A DNA stretch of 64,000 nt, from contig OU862908.1 of assembly GCA_917880885.1 (NCBI GenBank), positions 51,357,819 through 51,421,818 of the forward strand. Direction: 5' to 3'. Origin of the DNA: Limnephilus marmoratus. Its lineage: Eukaryota > Arthropoda > Insecta > Trichoptera > Limnephilidae. Position 1 is the first letter of the stretch, and each line of letters starts with the position of its first letter. This document shows positions 22,437 through 34,130 of the stretch, piece by piece. A program made the translations under genes and the position numbers. A model generated the notes under the pieces. The model was given only the letters and a program-made list of their open reading frames with translations, searched no databases and had not been told where the DNA came from.

Positions 22437-23465
22437 TGCAGATCCCGCCAATGTCAGGGAATTTAATAAAAATGCACTTTCTAGATGAGAAAAGTGTGGA
22501 GAAGTTGAATAAAAAAGAAATTAAGGTGCGCTCGGTAAAATTGAGGGAGATACAGCCGTTTAAAGTATGAATAAAATGTCACTTCCTGAACCGATACTAC
22601 GCCATTGCCAATGTTTGGTTTATGCCGAAAATGATGTTTTTACGGCGTTTTAAGTGGAGAACTTTAATCTGGAAGGTGAAAGAAAGCGCGGAAAGCAATA
22701 AAAATTGAATAAGTAATTAATTTGTAATTGCGTTAAGTAAAATTTCACTTCGCCAATCAACACTATTGACAGCCCACCCGCCATCTATAATGTTGGTATC
22801 CCTGACCTGATGCAAACAACAGCTAGACTGTAGCCGACTTTGTGAGATACATGAGGCGCGTAATTATGAAATTTGTCTAGCGGGCTTTTTTTCAACGATT
22901 TTTTAAACTGTCTTTCACCTTCCAAATTAAAGTAACCTAACCTAAGACTACGCTAAACATGGTTTGTGCCCCTTTATAACGCCTACTCGCGTCAACGCAA
23001 GAAAAAACATCCCAGTTTTCAAATAGTTTAGTGGCTACGCTAGGTTTGTGTAACATGGTTTGTGATTCTGGCGTACAATCTCACAAGACGAAAGCTAATT
23101 TTAATTTTACGTAATCGAAATTTAGAATGAAATATTTTCCACTGTGCATATTAACCGTTGCCAGCGATCTCCAAAAATTACCATTATTAATTCTGTTTTT
23201 CATAATTACGCGCCTTATTATATATCCCACGAAGTCGGCTACAATCGTATTCATTTATATCAAGTCTGAGATATCAACATTACAACAGTAACAAAATGGC
23301 GTAGTATCAGTTCACGAAGTGTCATTTTATTCATTCTTTAAACGGCTGTATCTGCCTCAATTTTGTCGAGCGCACCTTAATTTCTTTTTTATTCAACTTC
23401 TCCACACTTTTCTCATCTAGAAAGTGCATTTTTATTAAATTCCCTGACATTGGCGGGATCTGCAT
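22437..23465. mobile_element. 1.03-kb element with ~170-bp terminal inverted repeats
   Basis: Left ATGCAGATCCCGCCAATGTC and AAAGTGTGGAGAAGTTGAAT pair with their complements at 23400-23465. Similarity runs to ACGGCTGTATCTGCCTCAAT and the GGCGTAGTATCAG block. TTAGGG and CCCTAA stand outside the repeats. Both arms contain AATTATG/CATAATT and GTAGCCGACTT segments further in. Non-coding. Confidence 0.75.
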
Positions 23466-23999
23466 TTTAGCCCTAATTTAGCATAATTATTCAATGGAAA
23501 TGTTTAAAAAGTTATGGTGAATACTCAAAATAAAATGCTTGTGTTATTGTTTTAGGCTACTATGTGTGTGTATTTACATATTCTTCCTTGTTCATTATAT
23601 CTTAAGGCTAAATTATTATAATATCAACACAGATACGTTAGTAATGGAATACTAAATTGGAATAGGGACGTTCCGATACTAGTAAATACGAGTAGGTACT
23701 CGATACTTTTGATTCGATACCAAGTACTAATAGCATCGAATCAATCTTGCGATACTTACTCGGTATCGAAACAAAAGTACTTAGTATCGAATTATCGCGT
23801 GTGACGTGTCTCGCATCTTTCGGTCTCGGCTCGGGTGAAGTCGGAACCCGTCCGACTTCACCCGAGCCGAGACCGGGGGAGCCGCCATTTCACGCTAGAG
23901 ATGTTCCGATACCATCAAAGTATCGATACCTACTCATATCATAGTACTCAAATCAAAATGAAAAAAAATGAAAAAAATGTATTAAAAAATGATGAAAAT

Positions 24000-24115
24000 G
24001 ATGAGACGATGTATGAATGTGAGTGAGGCAAAGAGTGTGTGCCAAGACCGAGTTGTTTGGCGGTCCGTCCTCTCTGCCTACCCCTGCGGGAAACGGCGTG
24101 ATGGTTGGTTAGTTA
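24000..24115 (+). pseudogene. LINE 3' tail inside a hAT
   Basis: Reads MNVSEAKSVCQDRVVWRSVL, SAYPCGK, and ends GTGATGGTTGGTTAGTTA. It directly precedes the hAT dimerisation remnant, so it entered that transposase sequence. It is short and severely 5'-truncated. Confidence 0.7.
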
Positions 24116-24271
24116 ACATTTGTTCCAAGCGAGTGCTTATTTTCCAAAGCCGGAGCAACAATGTCGCAAACAAGGAACAGATTGTCTCCAAAATACCTGG
24201 AGCAGTTACTGTTTTGGGCAAGATTGATGCTAAAGAGTTTTTTGCTGAATGTACTTTCAAATAAAAGATAA
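24116..24271 (+). pseudogene. hAT transposase C-terminal dimerisation fragment
   Basis: An open frame reads TFVPSECLFSKAGATMSQTR, NRLSPKYLEQLLFWARLMLK and SFLLNVLSNKR, then stop. The PSE.LFSKAG...RNRLSP pattern is the conserved hAT C-terminal (ZBED-like) block. It is the only transposase sequence left in this element. Confidence 0.8.
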
Positions 24272-24782
24272 TTTTTGTTAATTAAATAAAAAAATTGTTA
24301 ATTAATGACTTTACTTTTAATTTTTGCCCTTACTGTCCTTTAACATTTGCCTCGTTATTTCCTTCATTAAAAAAAATCTAAAAGTATCGATATCAGTAAG
24401 TATCGATACATTAAGAGTATTTGTATGAGTAAGTATCGAAAAATGATTTGAGTACTATGATATGAGTAGGTATCGATACTTTGATGGTATCGGAACATCC
24501 CTAAATTGGAATATTTTTAAAATTATAGTAAAAACCCAACAAACTATAAAATAATAATATAGGCAAATAAAAAATGTCATCTACAATATTGCTATTCTAC
24601 TTTACTTGTTTGCAAAGCTATTTATGACATCATCAAAGTCCAAGTTTCTGGCCAGACCATTTTCTACGGGCCTACGAGTGTCATTGGCTTTTATTAGTCA
24701 AAAATCCGGATCCCGTGAGTCCGTCCCGGGCCCCAAGTTTCAGACTTGACCAACGTGCCCTCTCGGCGGCCCTGCCTGAGGG

Positions 24783-24985
24783 TCCATTTCTTAATCTACT
24801 TATTACGCTTTCATCAGTCATACATGGTCATACAACACGCATGGTTCTCGAGTCTTGTATTCTTTGCGGATACCCACATTTCTCACACAATCATACATGG
24901 TTTTACAACACGCACGCCTCAGGGGTCTCATTTCAACAGCATTCAGTTCCGTGCCTCACTGACACATCAGGGTAGGTACCAGCAC
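24783..24985 (-). pseudogene. LINE ORF2 fragment, 5' continuation of 21961-22224
   Basis: Minus-strand sequence contains GTTGAAATGAGACCCCTGAG (VEMRPLR), matching the VEMRSLRRC block at 17330-17600. It runs up to the hAT target duplication and restores the RWFG motif across it. Partial internal duplication of a TACATGGT...ACAACACGCA segment is visible. Confidence 0.65.
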
Positions 24986-25734
24986 TCTATTATAATACTG
25001 ATGGCACACTAAACTCACTTTTCAGGGATGGTGTCATTGATAAGCGTTTAGTCGCTACACCTTGAAATTCCGATTCACAAGGAAGTGGGGGGTCTTCCAC
25101 CGTCACCTATAAAGATATAATTATTCCATATTATTGTGGGAAGAATAATTGGCTAACAGTTGGGGGGGTCAAGTTCCATACTCATAGCGGGTAAATGATT
25201 TCTCCGCTTTCAACACGAATTGTGCTTATAGAATAAGCCTTTTAAAAGGAGTGCCTATTTTTAATAATTAATCATAAATAAATAGAATCTGCATCCTTGG
25301 ACCTCAAAAGGTGTGGAATGGGTATCATTCTCAGTTCGAAGAATCATATCCAACTTAATATTTATGTTTAAAATTGTAAATGAACATTTTTGAATTTCAT
25401 ATAGGTACTTAATTAACAATGATTTTGTGACATGTAATAAGTGATTATGGTATATTTATACTGTTGCTATTAAATAAATAATAAAACCTACTTACTTTGT
25501 GATTTTATCCATTTTTATTTCGTTTTTCACTGCAACTCAAATAACCTGAACTCAAAACTTGCTTTTAAAGACGTCAAAGTGGTTTATTTATTTATGCGTT
25601 GACAATGAGGATGCGCGTGCGCACGGAACTGTATAGTGTTGACATTTGACATGCGTAAAAATAATGGTGTGTTTGTTTTTATCAACATACATCAAATACA
25701 AGAAAAATTCGAAGCCATTTCGGTGGCAACACTG
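24986..25734. other. Non-coding, no recognised feature
   Basis: AT-rich; no protein-like frame or repeat structure I can support. Confidence 0.4.
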
Positions 25735-27207
25735 GGTGTCCAGGAGTGATGGACGGATGAATCCATCCCTCCCACTACGGCGCATGGCGTTATTTCGAGA
25801 AAATCCATCTGGAAATATCAAAAGGTCGCCTTCAAGATTAAGATTTGGGAGGTGGGTATGGGTACCGCCGCCCCGGTAACCGTTTTTTGGATAACCAATA
25901 CCTCTGTCATAGGTCACCCCAAGTGGTTCGATACGTTTGGTGACTTAGCAGGGGTGCCCAGGTTCATGGGGTGAGGAATGTCCGGGTATTGGCGGCGGAT
26001 GCATCAGCCCACCAGCTGCATGGCAGGCCGGATTGGAAGAGAGTGTTGAGGAGTCCCTTTGACTTTTTCCAGCCGTACTCTCTCGGAACATAGCCTTGCA
26101 CCGCAGTGGAAGTGATAGATTCCTGGACACACCGACCTCCAGATTCCTACCCACCCTTTATTCCTTTTCCTTTGGGGTCGTCTAATAATCACGTGATGTT
26201 TTTTAGCAACTTTTTAACCCCCTCCCCCCCGGTGATATGTGGTGAGGTTTAAGACTACCCCCCCTCCCATACCCAAAATCACGTGTATTTTTTTAGTACA
26301 AAGTATTTTGAAATTTTCGGAATATTATCACGGAAAATAAATACACGTGATATCTCATTATCCCCCCCCCCCCACGTGATATTTCGTGTTTTTTTCCGAA
26401 CCCCCCCCCCCCCCCTTTCGAGCCTCATGTGATTAATAGATGACCCCCAAGATGAAACTGTTAATCCTCTTAAAGTAAAAATTAATCTTCATGCTACGTA
26501 CAGATGCTAACCCGCGACCTCCGGATTCTTAGTCGAAGTTCGTAATGGCGTACATATAAGTAATAAAAACAGTTTTCGAAGATTAAGTACATCCGTTCAA
26601 ACTGTTCATCCTCTTAAGTAGAAATGAATATACATACTACGCACAGATGCTAACCCGCGACCTCTGGATTCGTAGTCAAAGTTCGTAGTCTCATTACTCA
26701 AGCCGTCTCTAATACGTGTGCTAACGGTCAAATTCAAAATCAAAATCAAATTCAAAACCAAAATCCAAATTAAATCTAAAACAAAAATACATTTAAAAAA
26801 ACGAACTATAAGAACGTACCTACAAGTACCTACAAAAAGTTCGACAGACCGGCACCTTTGTTGGCGGTCTTTGTTGTTTGCATTGCGCACAGTTCGCGGT
26901 CAAAACGTGGCAAATAAGAACGTACCTACGATTACCTACTAAAAGGAGCAGAAAAGTTCGACAGACCGGCACCATCCATATATACATATATGGAGATCAA
27001 CAAATAAAAACGTGTAAAATGTATATGTCACCGAAAAATGGGCGTGGCTTAGAGGTAAATCTCGATGACAAAAGTAGATCCACATGGATCAGGATTTGTA
27101 TGCCAGCTTCGGTAACAGATCTACAAATCCGGCCAGATCAACAAACCCAAACGGATCAATAAAAAACTGGTGTACCGTCGCGCAAAATCAACATAGTACG
27201 AGAGGGG

Positions 27208-27211
<4 letters not shown>
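25735..27211 (-). repeat. Inner arm of palindrome around core copy 2
   Basis: Reverse-complement partner of 31917-33514. It carries a family A 3' half, a G/C-run MITE (26174-26448), two tRNA-like SINE units (26455-26712), an A-rich stretch and the GCGCAAAATCAACATAGTAC edge next to the AT run. The arms differ by many substitutions and by an indel near 26730-26880, so they are older than the nearly identical core copies. Confidence 0.85.
26174..26448. mobile_element. G/C-run MITE, CACGTGAT family
   Basis: Ends GGGGTCGTCTAATAATCACG and, from the right, GGGGGTCATCTATTAATCAC. The inside has repeated CACGTGAT and C runs at about 26223, 26363 and 26401. The mirrored partner in the other palindrome arm is 32815-33095. 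A similar but separate element is at 45725-46101. Confidence 0.65.

Positions 27212-27238
<27 letters not shown>
27212..27238. repeat. (AT)n microsatellite at edge of core copy 2
   Basis: AT run between the palindrome arm edge (GAGAGGGGATAA) and the core terminus. The other edge, 31860-31916, is a longer AT run followed by the inverted TTATCCCCTCTC. Confidence 0.95.
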
Positions 27239-27243
<5 letters not shown>

Positions 27244-30200
27244 GTTACGGCATTTAGTGGCTCAAAGCGTCCTTTAATTACCGGAACTTCTTGATCATTT
27301 CGACTTACTGGCTCATTTGGGCACTTAGTGGCTCATCGTTTTTTTTTTTTTAAGTCCATCATATCAAACTCGATGAGACGAGTCGAACGGTGTAAAAAAA
27401 ATTTTTGAGTGAATAAATGACATTTTTACGTGGACCGTTAATGCTCCGGAATGCGTTTTTTATCAGTAAATATTCATCAATACTTAGAACATCAACTGGG
27501 TACACTTTTTATCGCATCTATAACCATCACGGCATGCGACGTTGCCGGATGTTCTCGTCATACAATATTGCGATATTGAACTCAATGGTTAAATTCCTCA
27601 AAATCTATTATCGCATGACATTGCTATGTCAGATTGAATCTTTTTGCGATATGTTATATATGTTGTATTCTATCTACATAGGTAGCCAGGCTGTCAAGCG
27701 CTCGCTGTGGACTGTTAGAAGAACAGACATTATATTATAATATTTAGCGGCTATTCGCGCGCTTTTTTAAAATTGAAGATTGATTTACGAATTGCTTTTA
27801 CATATAATATCGTTATTAATTTTGTGTTAATTGTTTTTGTTTTAATTACAAGGTTTATATTATTACGTATTTTAATACACATTTATGTAGTTTTTTCTTT
27901 AATAAATAAAATATTTGATACGTAATTATGTATTTGTCTTTTGCGTTCCGAAAGCAGTCAGTTGTAATGTAATGATATCTATACAGGGTTTTCTAAAAAT
28001 TTCAGAAATATATTAGGTACTCATGTTATATGTTTTTTCATGCAGTTATATTATTTTTTTTTTTTAATGTTTTTTTAGTAGAACGTAATTTTTATAATGG
28101 ATTATATTATCATATTTAAGAAATCTAAGAAGTTTTTCATTTTAAAAAATGTTCTGTACTTAGGTAATTACTTTACGCGTGACTATTTTTCAAAAGCATT
28201 GTCTCTAGTTGTATTGTAGTAATCAAAAGGTGTTTTATTGTTGTTTTGGTGTATTTTATAAAAAAAAATTATGAACAAAAATAAACAATAATTTAAAAAT
28301 AAATTACAATATACGGCAATATACGGGTATGGATACCGCCGCCCCGGGAACCATTACTGTATAACCAACACCTCTGCAAGCAGTTTGCTACGTTTGGTGA
28401 CTAAGCAGGGGTGCCCGGGTTCATGGTATCAGGTTTGTCCAGGACATTGTGGCGGATAGGTCTGCCCTGCTGCGTGGCGGGCCGGATAAGAGAGTTTGGT
28501 TGAGGGAGGCCTTTTGTCCTTTCCAGCCGGACTCTCTCGACCCATCGCCTTGCACCGCATTTGGAGGGATGGAATTTCAGGTCCGTTTATTTTTATTTTA
28601 TAATATAATAATGTAAGTTTTGTTTATTATTATATAATATGTTAATGTATTGTTTTTTATAATATAATATAATAAAGTATTGTTTATTGTAATTCAAAAC
28701 TATATGTATAGGTATCTACCATAAACCATAAAGGTACCATATGGTACCTATATACGTAGGTACCGAATGCGTGACGCATAGTATTTAACTCATGTGCACC
28801 TATTTAACTCAATGCATAGTAGACGAATAGTATAAGAAGTCGGGGCAGACATGACACGATTAAGTGAATCAGAGACTTGATTCAGGCCATGTCAAGGGTC
28901 AGAATAATAGAAGAGTATTTATGAGACGATGAATGAATGTGAATGAGGCAAAGAGTGAGTGTCAATACGAGGTTTACATCAGTCTTACATTCTATGCCGA
29001 TATCTCTCTCCAAATTCTCATAAAATATGGTTTTACCACACATCGCCTGAGGGATCTCATTTCGACAGCATTTAGTTTATTTTCATTCTTCCTCTGCCAG
29101 TTTCATGCCTCACTGCCATACATCAGGGTAGGCACCAGGACTCCATTGTGGACTGCTAGAACGGCATTCAGTCCTTCATTAATGGAGTTACCTGCAATTA
29201 CCCTTCTTTCAGCCTTCCCATCTCTCGTAAACATACTACCCAGATTCACAACACTCATCCACCTGCTCCAAGTAACTAAGAGTAACTAACTAACTAACTA
29301 ACTAACCATCACGCCGTTTCCCCGCAGGGGTAGGCAGAGAGGACGGACCGCCAAACAACTCGGTCTTGGCACACACTCTTTGCCTCACTCACATTCATAC
29401 ATCGTCTCATACATTTTCTTATATTATTCTGAATTTTGACATGACCCGACTCAAGTATCTGATTCACTTGATCGTGCCATGTCTTCCTCGGGCGTCCCCG
29501 ATTTCTTCTAAGAGTACCTATTGAAAAATAGGAAATTATAATTGCTCTTGAAAAGAGAAACGTCTTCGCGGCCTGTTTCATACAAAATTTAGTTCTGGAT
29601 TTACGGTTAAGATACCAAATTATTTCATTACAGAACTTCCTCTTCTTCTTTTCCCTAAAAAACCCTCCACACAGCATCCCCAAAGATGACAAAGACGCTG
29701 AGGGATTTTTTATCAGGTGTAGTGCTAATGCGAGAAAAAATACAATTTAACCAATTAATATTATTACGTACTAAACTCTCCCGATCCGGCCGGCCACGCA
29801 GTAGATGGGCGAACGCATTCGCTGAAAAAAACTAAAAAAAATTCACCCGTTGAATCCAGGCACCCCATTATAATTCAGGTTAGTTCTCCCTCAATCAGTC
29901 CTGATCCGGCCCGCCACGCAGTAGATGGACGAACGCATTCACCGAAAGACCTAGACTAACCTCACCGGATGAACCCGGGCACCCCTGCTAAGTCACCAAC
30001 AGTAACGAACCACTTGGGGTGACGTATGACAGAGGTGTTGGTTATCCAAAAATGGTTCCCGGGGCGGCGGTACCCATACCCGCCTCCCAACCTTAAGGTA
30101 TAGGTTAAGTGGTTCGCTACATTTGGTGACATAGCCGGGGTGCCCAGGTTTTTGAGGTGAGGTTTGTGCGGGTCTTGACAGTGAATGCGTCTGCCCACTA

Positions 30201-31854
30201 GCTGCATGGCAGGCCGGATCGGGAGAGAATGATTGAGGGAGTCCATTGACTTCTTCAGCTGCACTCTCTCGAAACGTCGCCTTGCATCGCAGCGGGAGGG
30301 ATGGATTCATACGTCCGTCACTTCTGGACACACTGACCCCCAGATTCCTACCCACCCCTAATACCTTTTCCTTCTCAGAACTTCCTCTCCTTCCTCTCCC
30401 AAAAAGTCTCACCGTCGTTATTACGCGAGGCTCTAAAGGGGGGGGGGGGTCGGAAAAATACGAAATATCACAAGGGGGGGGGGGATATAATGGGATTTCA
30501 CGTGTATTTATTTTTTGTCGAACGCATGATAATATTCTGAAAATTCACCATACCGTGTACTAAAAGAATACATGTGATTTTGGGTATGGGGGGGGCCAAT
30601 ACCCGGACAATCCTCACCCCATGAACCTGGGCACCCCTACTAAGTCACCAAACGTAGCGAACCACTTGGGGTGACCTATGACAGAGGTATTGGTTATCCA
30701 AAAAACGGTTCCCGGGGCGACGGTACCCATACCCACCTCCCAAATCTTAATCTTGAAGGCGACCTTTTGATATTTCCAGATGGATTTTCTCGAAATAACG
30801 CCATGCACCGCAGTGGGAGGGATGGATTTATCCGTCCATCACTCCTGGACACACTGACCCCCAGATTCCTACCCACCCTTCATACCCCTTTCCTTCCCCG
30901 GACTTCCTTTTCTTCTTTTCATAAAAAGAAGCCCTCCACACAGCATCTCCAAAGATGACAAAGGTAGGCACTGAGAGATTTTTTCTTAGGTGGAAGTAAT
31001 GGCACGATCAAGTGAATCAGATACTTGAGTCGGGCCGTGTCAAAAGTCAGAATAATAGAAGAGAATGTATGATACGATGTATGAATGTGAGTGAGGCAAA
31101 GAGTGTGTGCCAAGACCGAGTTGTTTGGCGGTCCGTCCTCTCTGCCTACCCCTGCGGGGAAACGGCGTGATGGTTAGTTAGTTAGTTTCTTTTAGATCGA
31201 TTTTATCCATATAGATTGGAGGTGACAACTTAAAGAAGCGTTCGAATCAATGAACAAAGTAAATTATGAAAATATTTTTCTAATAAGTTTATTCATAATT
31301 TTTCGAAAACGCAAATAAAACTAAGATAAAATAATTATGTAGCAAATAAAAGAAACTACACCAATATGTATTTAAATACCTAATTTTATTTATGATAATA
31401 ATAAAATAAACCTTAACACAAAAAAAAACAACCGTAAACACCGAATAAATAACAATATTAATTAGCAAATCATACTACAATTTAAAAAAAACGCGCCAAT
31501 AATCAAAAACGGCCGCTAGAAATGATAAATATGTGTGAATAATCAACAAGCAACATCCAAACTGTTCTGTCAACCTACCTACATATGTGACTATATTGGT
31601 AACATTAAACTTGGCAACGTAGCGTGATGCGGTAAGTGTGTTCTTAAAATAGATCAAGGAATGCACGTTATTTTAAGATATTTTTTTTTAATAAATAAAC
31701 ATAATTTTTGATTACATATTATAGCTGACCATATTTTAAACAAAATTTAAAAGACAGCATGTTGGTACTTCATCTACGTAAGTATATATTACATGCGAAA
31801 GAATGAGCAACTTAAGTGGCTTCTTCTAAGATGAGCCACAAAATGTGGTATGAC

Positions 31855-31859
<5 letters not shown>
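27239..31859 (-). mobile_element. 4.62-kb core element, copy 2 (inverted relative to copy 1)
   Basis: The reverse complement of 14731-19352: lengths are 4621 and 4622 bp, and the only difference I found is one base in a G/C run (12 versus 13, near 30439 and 16141). All longer frames match residue for residue. Internal repeats are mirrored: family A at 28320-28590 and 29690-30980, LINE parts at 28830-29510 and 30990-31190. It sits exactly at the AT-rich centre of a separate palindrome. Confidence 0.85.

Positions 31860-31916
<57 letters not shown>
31860..31916. repeat. (AT)n microsatellite at outer edge of core copy 2
   Basis: About 57 bases of AT between core terminus TGACATAAA and arm edge TTTATCCCCTCTC. 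Confidence 0.95.
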
Positions 31917-31920
<4 letters not shown>

Positions 31921-33514
31921 CCCCTCTCGTACTATGTTGATTTTGCGCGACGGTACACCAGTTTTTTATTGATCCGTTTGGGTTTGTTGATCTGGCCGGA
32001 TTTTTAGATCCGTTACCGAAGCTGGCATACAAATCCTGATCCATGTGGATCTACTTTTGTCATCGAGATTTACCTCTAAGCCACGCCCATTTTTCGGTGA
32101 CATATACATTTTACACGTTTTTATTTGTTGATCTCCATATATGTATATATGGATGGTGCCGGTCTGTCGAACTTTTCTGCTCCTTTTAGTAGGTAATCGT
32201 AGGTACGTTCTTATTTGCCACGTTTTGACCGCGAACTGTGGGCAATGCAAATAAAAAATGTTCTATGTGCGTCTGTCGTATTGTTCAGGTCCATTTAGTA
32301 TCGGTACGTTCTATAAAGATTAAAATATACTTAAGAGGATAGACCGCCTCACAATTGCGTCATGGTACTTTACCCTTGAAAAGTGTTTTTATTTACCACC
32401 TAACACGTGCCAAACTACTTGTACGGACTAGTTAGAGCGGCTTTTTATCGTTACCCGGTTGGGAAACTTTCTGATGCGAGTTAAGGTGGGGACCAAAGAC
32501 TCGAACTCGAAAAACTACTGTAACCATTAAATAGAGTTAGCACACCTATTGGAGATGGCTTGAGTAATGAGACTACGAACTTTGACTACGAATCCAGAGG
32601 TCGCGGGCTAGCATCTGTGCGTAGTATGTATATTCATTTCTAATTAAGAGGATGAACAGTTTGAACGGATGTACTTAATCTTCGAAAACGGTTTTTATTA
32701 CTTATATGTACGCCATTACGAACTTCGACTAAGAATCCGGAGGTCGCGGGTTAGCATCTGTACGTAGCATGAAGATTAATTTTTACTTTAAGAGGATTAA
32801 CAGTTTCATCTTGGGGGTCATCTATTAATCACGTGAGACTCGAAAGGGGGGGGGGGGGGTCGGAAAAAAACACGAAATATCACGTGGGGGGGGGGGGTAT
32901 AATGAGATATCACGTGTATTTATTTTTCGTGATAATATTCTGAAAATTTCAAAATACTTTGTACTAAAAAAAATACACGTGATTTTGGGTATGGGGGGGG
33001 GGGGGGTAGTCTTAAACCTTACCACATATCACCGGGGGGAGGGGGTTAAAAAGTTGTTAAAAAACATCATGTGATTATTAGACGACCCCAAATGAAAAGG
33101 AATAAAGGGTGGGTAGGAATCTGGAGGTCGGTGTGTCCAGGAATCTATCACTTCCACTGCGGTGCAAGGCTATGTTCCGAGAGAGTACGGCTGGAAAAAG
33201 TCAAAGGGACTCCTCAACACTCTCCCAATCCGGCCTGCCATGCAGCCGGTGGGCTGATGCATCCGCCGCCAATACCCGGACAATCCTCACCCCATGAACC
33301 TGGGCACCCCTGCTAAGTCACCAAACGAAGCGAACCACTGGGGGTGACCTATGACAGAGGTATTGGTTATCCAAAAAATGGTTCCTGGGGCGGCGGTACC
33401 CATACCCACCTCCCAAATCTTAATCTTGAAGGCGACCTTTTGAATTTCCAGATGGATTTTCTCGAAATAACGCCATGCGCCGCAGTGAGAGGGATGGATT
33501 CATCCGTCCATCAC
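31917..33514 (+). repeat. Outer arm of palindrome around core copy 2
   Basis: Inverted partner of 25735-27211, sharing TTATCCCCTCTCGTACTATG, the CCGTTTGGGTTTGTTGATCT segment, the tRNA-like units, the CACGTGAT MITE and the family A half ending CATCACTCCTGGACACAC. It has an extra ~170-bp stretch near 32330-32540 (a third, weaker SINE-like unit). Confidence 0.85.
32555..32815 (+). repeat. tRNA-like SINE units in tandem
   Basis: Two units about 148 bp apart each carry ACGAACTT.GACTA.GAATCC and GGAGGTCGCGGGTTAGCATC (first: AGAGGTCGCGGGCTAGCATC), close to the anticodon/T-arm wording of tRNA-derived SINEs. Before the first is TGGCTTGAGTAATGAGACTA, an A-box-like segment. AAGAGGAT.AACAGTTT ends each unit. 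Mirrored in 26455-26712. Confidence 0.5.
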
Positions 33515-34130
33515 TCCTGGACACACTGACCCCCAGATTCCGACCCACCCTTCATACCTCTTTCCTTCCCCGGACTTCCTTTTCTTCTTTTCATTAAAAG
33601 AAGCCCTCCACTCAGCATACCTAATAGAGATGATTTGACTAAGGACTAATTGAATTATTATAAACGAGGTATTCCAATTTGGGAAGCGGGTATGGGTACC
33701 GCCGCCCCGGGATCCATTTACTGTATAACCAACACCTCTGCAAGCAGTTTGCTACGTATGGTGACTAAGCAGGGGTGCCCGGGTTCATGGTATCAGGTTT
33801 ATCCAGGACATGGCGGCGGTTAGGTCTGCCCTGCTGCGTGGCGGGCCGGATAAGAGAGTTTGGTTGAGGGAGGCCTTTTGTCCTTTCCAGCCGGACTCTC
33901 GCGACCCATCGCCTTGCACCGCAATTGGAGGGATGGAATTTTAGGTCTGTCACTCCTAGGACACATTGACCCCAGATTCCTATCCACCCTACATACCTTA
34001 TTCCTTCCCAGAACTTCCTATCCTTCCCTTCCTTAAAAAGACCCTCCACACAGCATCCCCTTAGATGACATAGGCCCTGAGGGAAATTATTTTTCTCAGG
34101 GCCTCCTATGTGGAGCTACTGTAAAAAAAT
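33515..34130 (+). repeat. Family A copies
   Basis: 33515-33640 is a family A 3' end. 33680-34130 is another copy with GGGTACCGCCGCCCCGG, AACCAACACCTCTGCAAGCA, GTGCCCGGGTTCATGG, ACCCATCGCCTTGCACCGC and ACACAGCATCCCCTTAGATG, ending with CTCAGGGCCTCCTATGTGG. This is a close independent relative of the copy at 17990-18275. Confidence 0.65.

Larger units (their letters stand above)
23663..24503 (+). mobile_element. hAT transposon, 841 bp, with 8-bp target duplication
   Basis: AATTGGAA flanks both sides (23655-23662, 24504-24511). Termini are TAGGGACGTTCCGATACT and, from the right, TAGGGATGTTCCGATACCAT. A second internal left end begins at 23897, so the left side is a partial duplication. A 20-bp-arm hairpin lies at 23826-23870 (TCGGCTCGGGTGAAGTCGGA and complement). 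It carries a hAT dimerisation remnant and a LINE tail. Confidence 0.85.
22233..24774. mobile_element. hAT transposon, 2542 bp, inserted in LINE
   Basis: Perfect 8-bp target duplication CCTGAGGG (22225-22232, 24775-24782). Termini are CAGGGCCGCTGACAGC on the left and CAGGGCCGCCGAGAGGGC from the right; GGACCCCAAGT and its complement lie just inside. It contains an inverted-repeat element (22437-23465) and a second hAT (23663-24503). No transposase of its own is recognisable. Confidence 0.85.
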
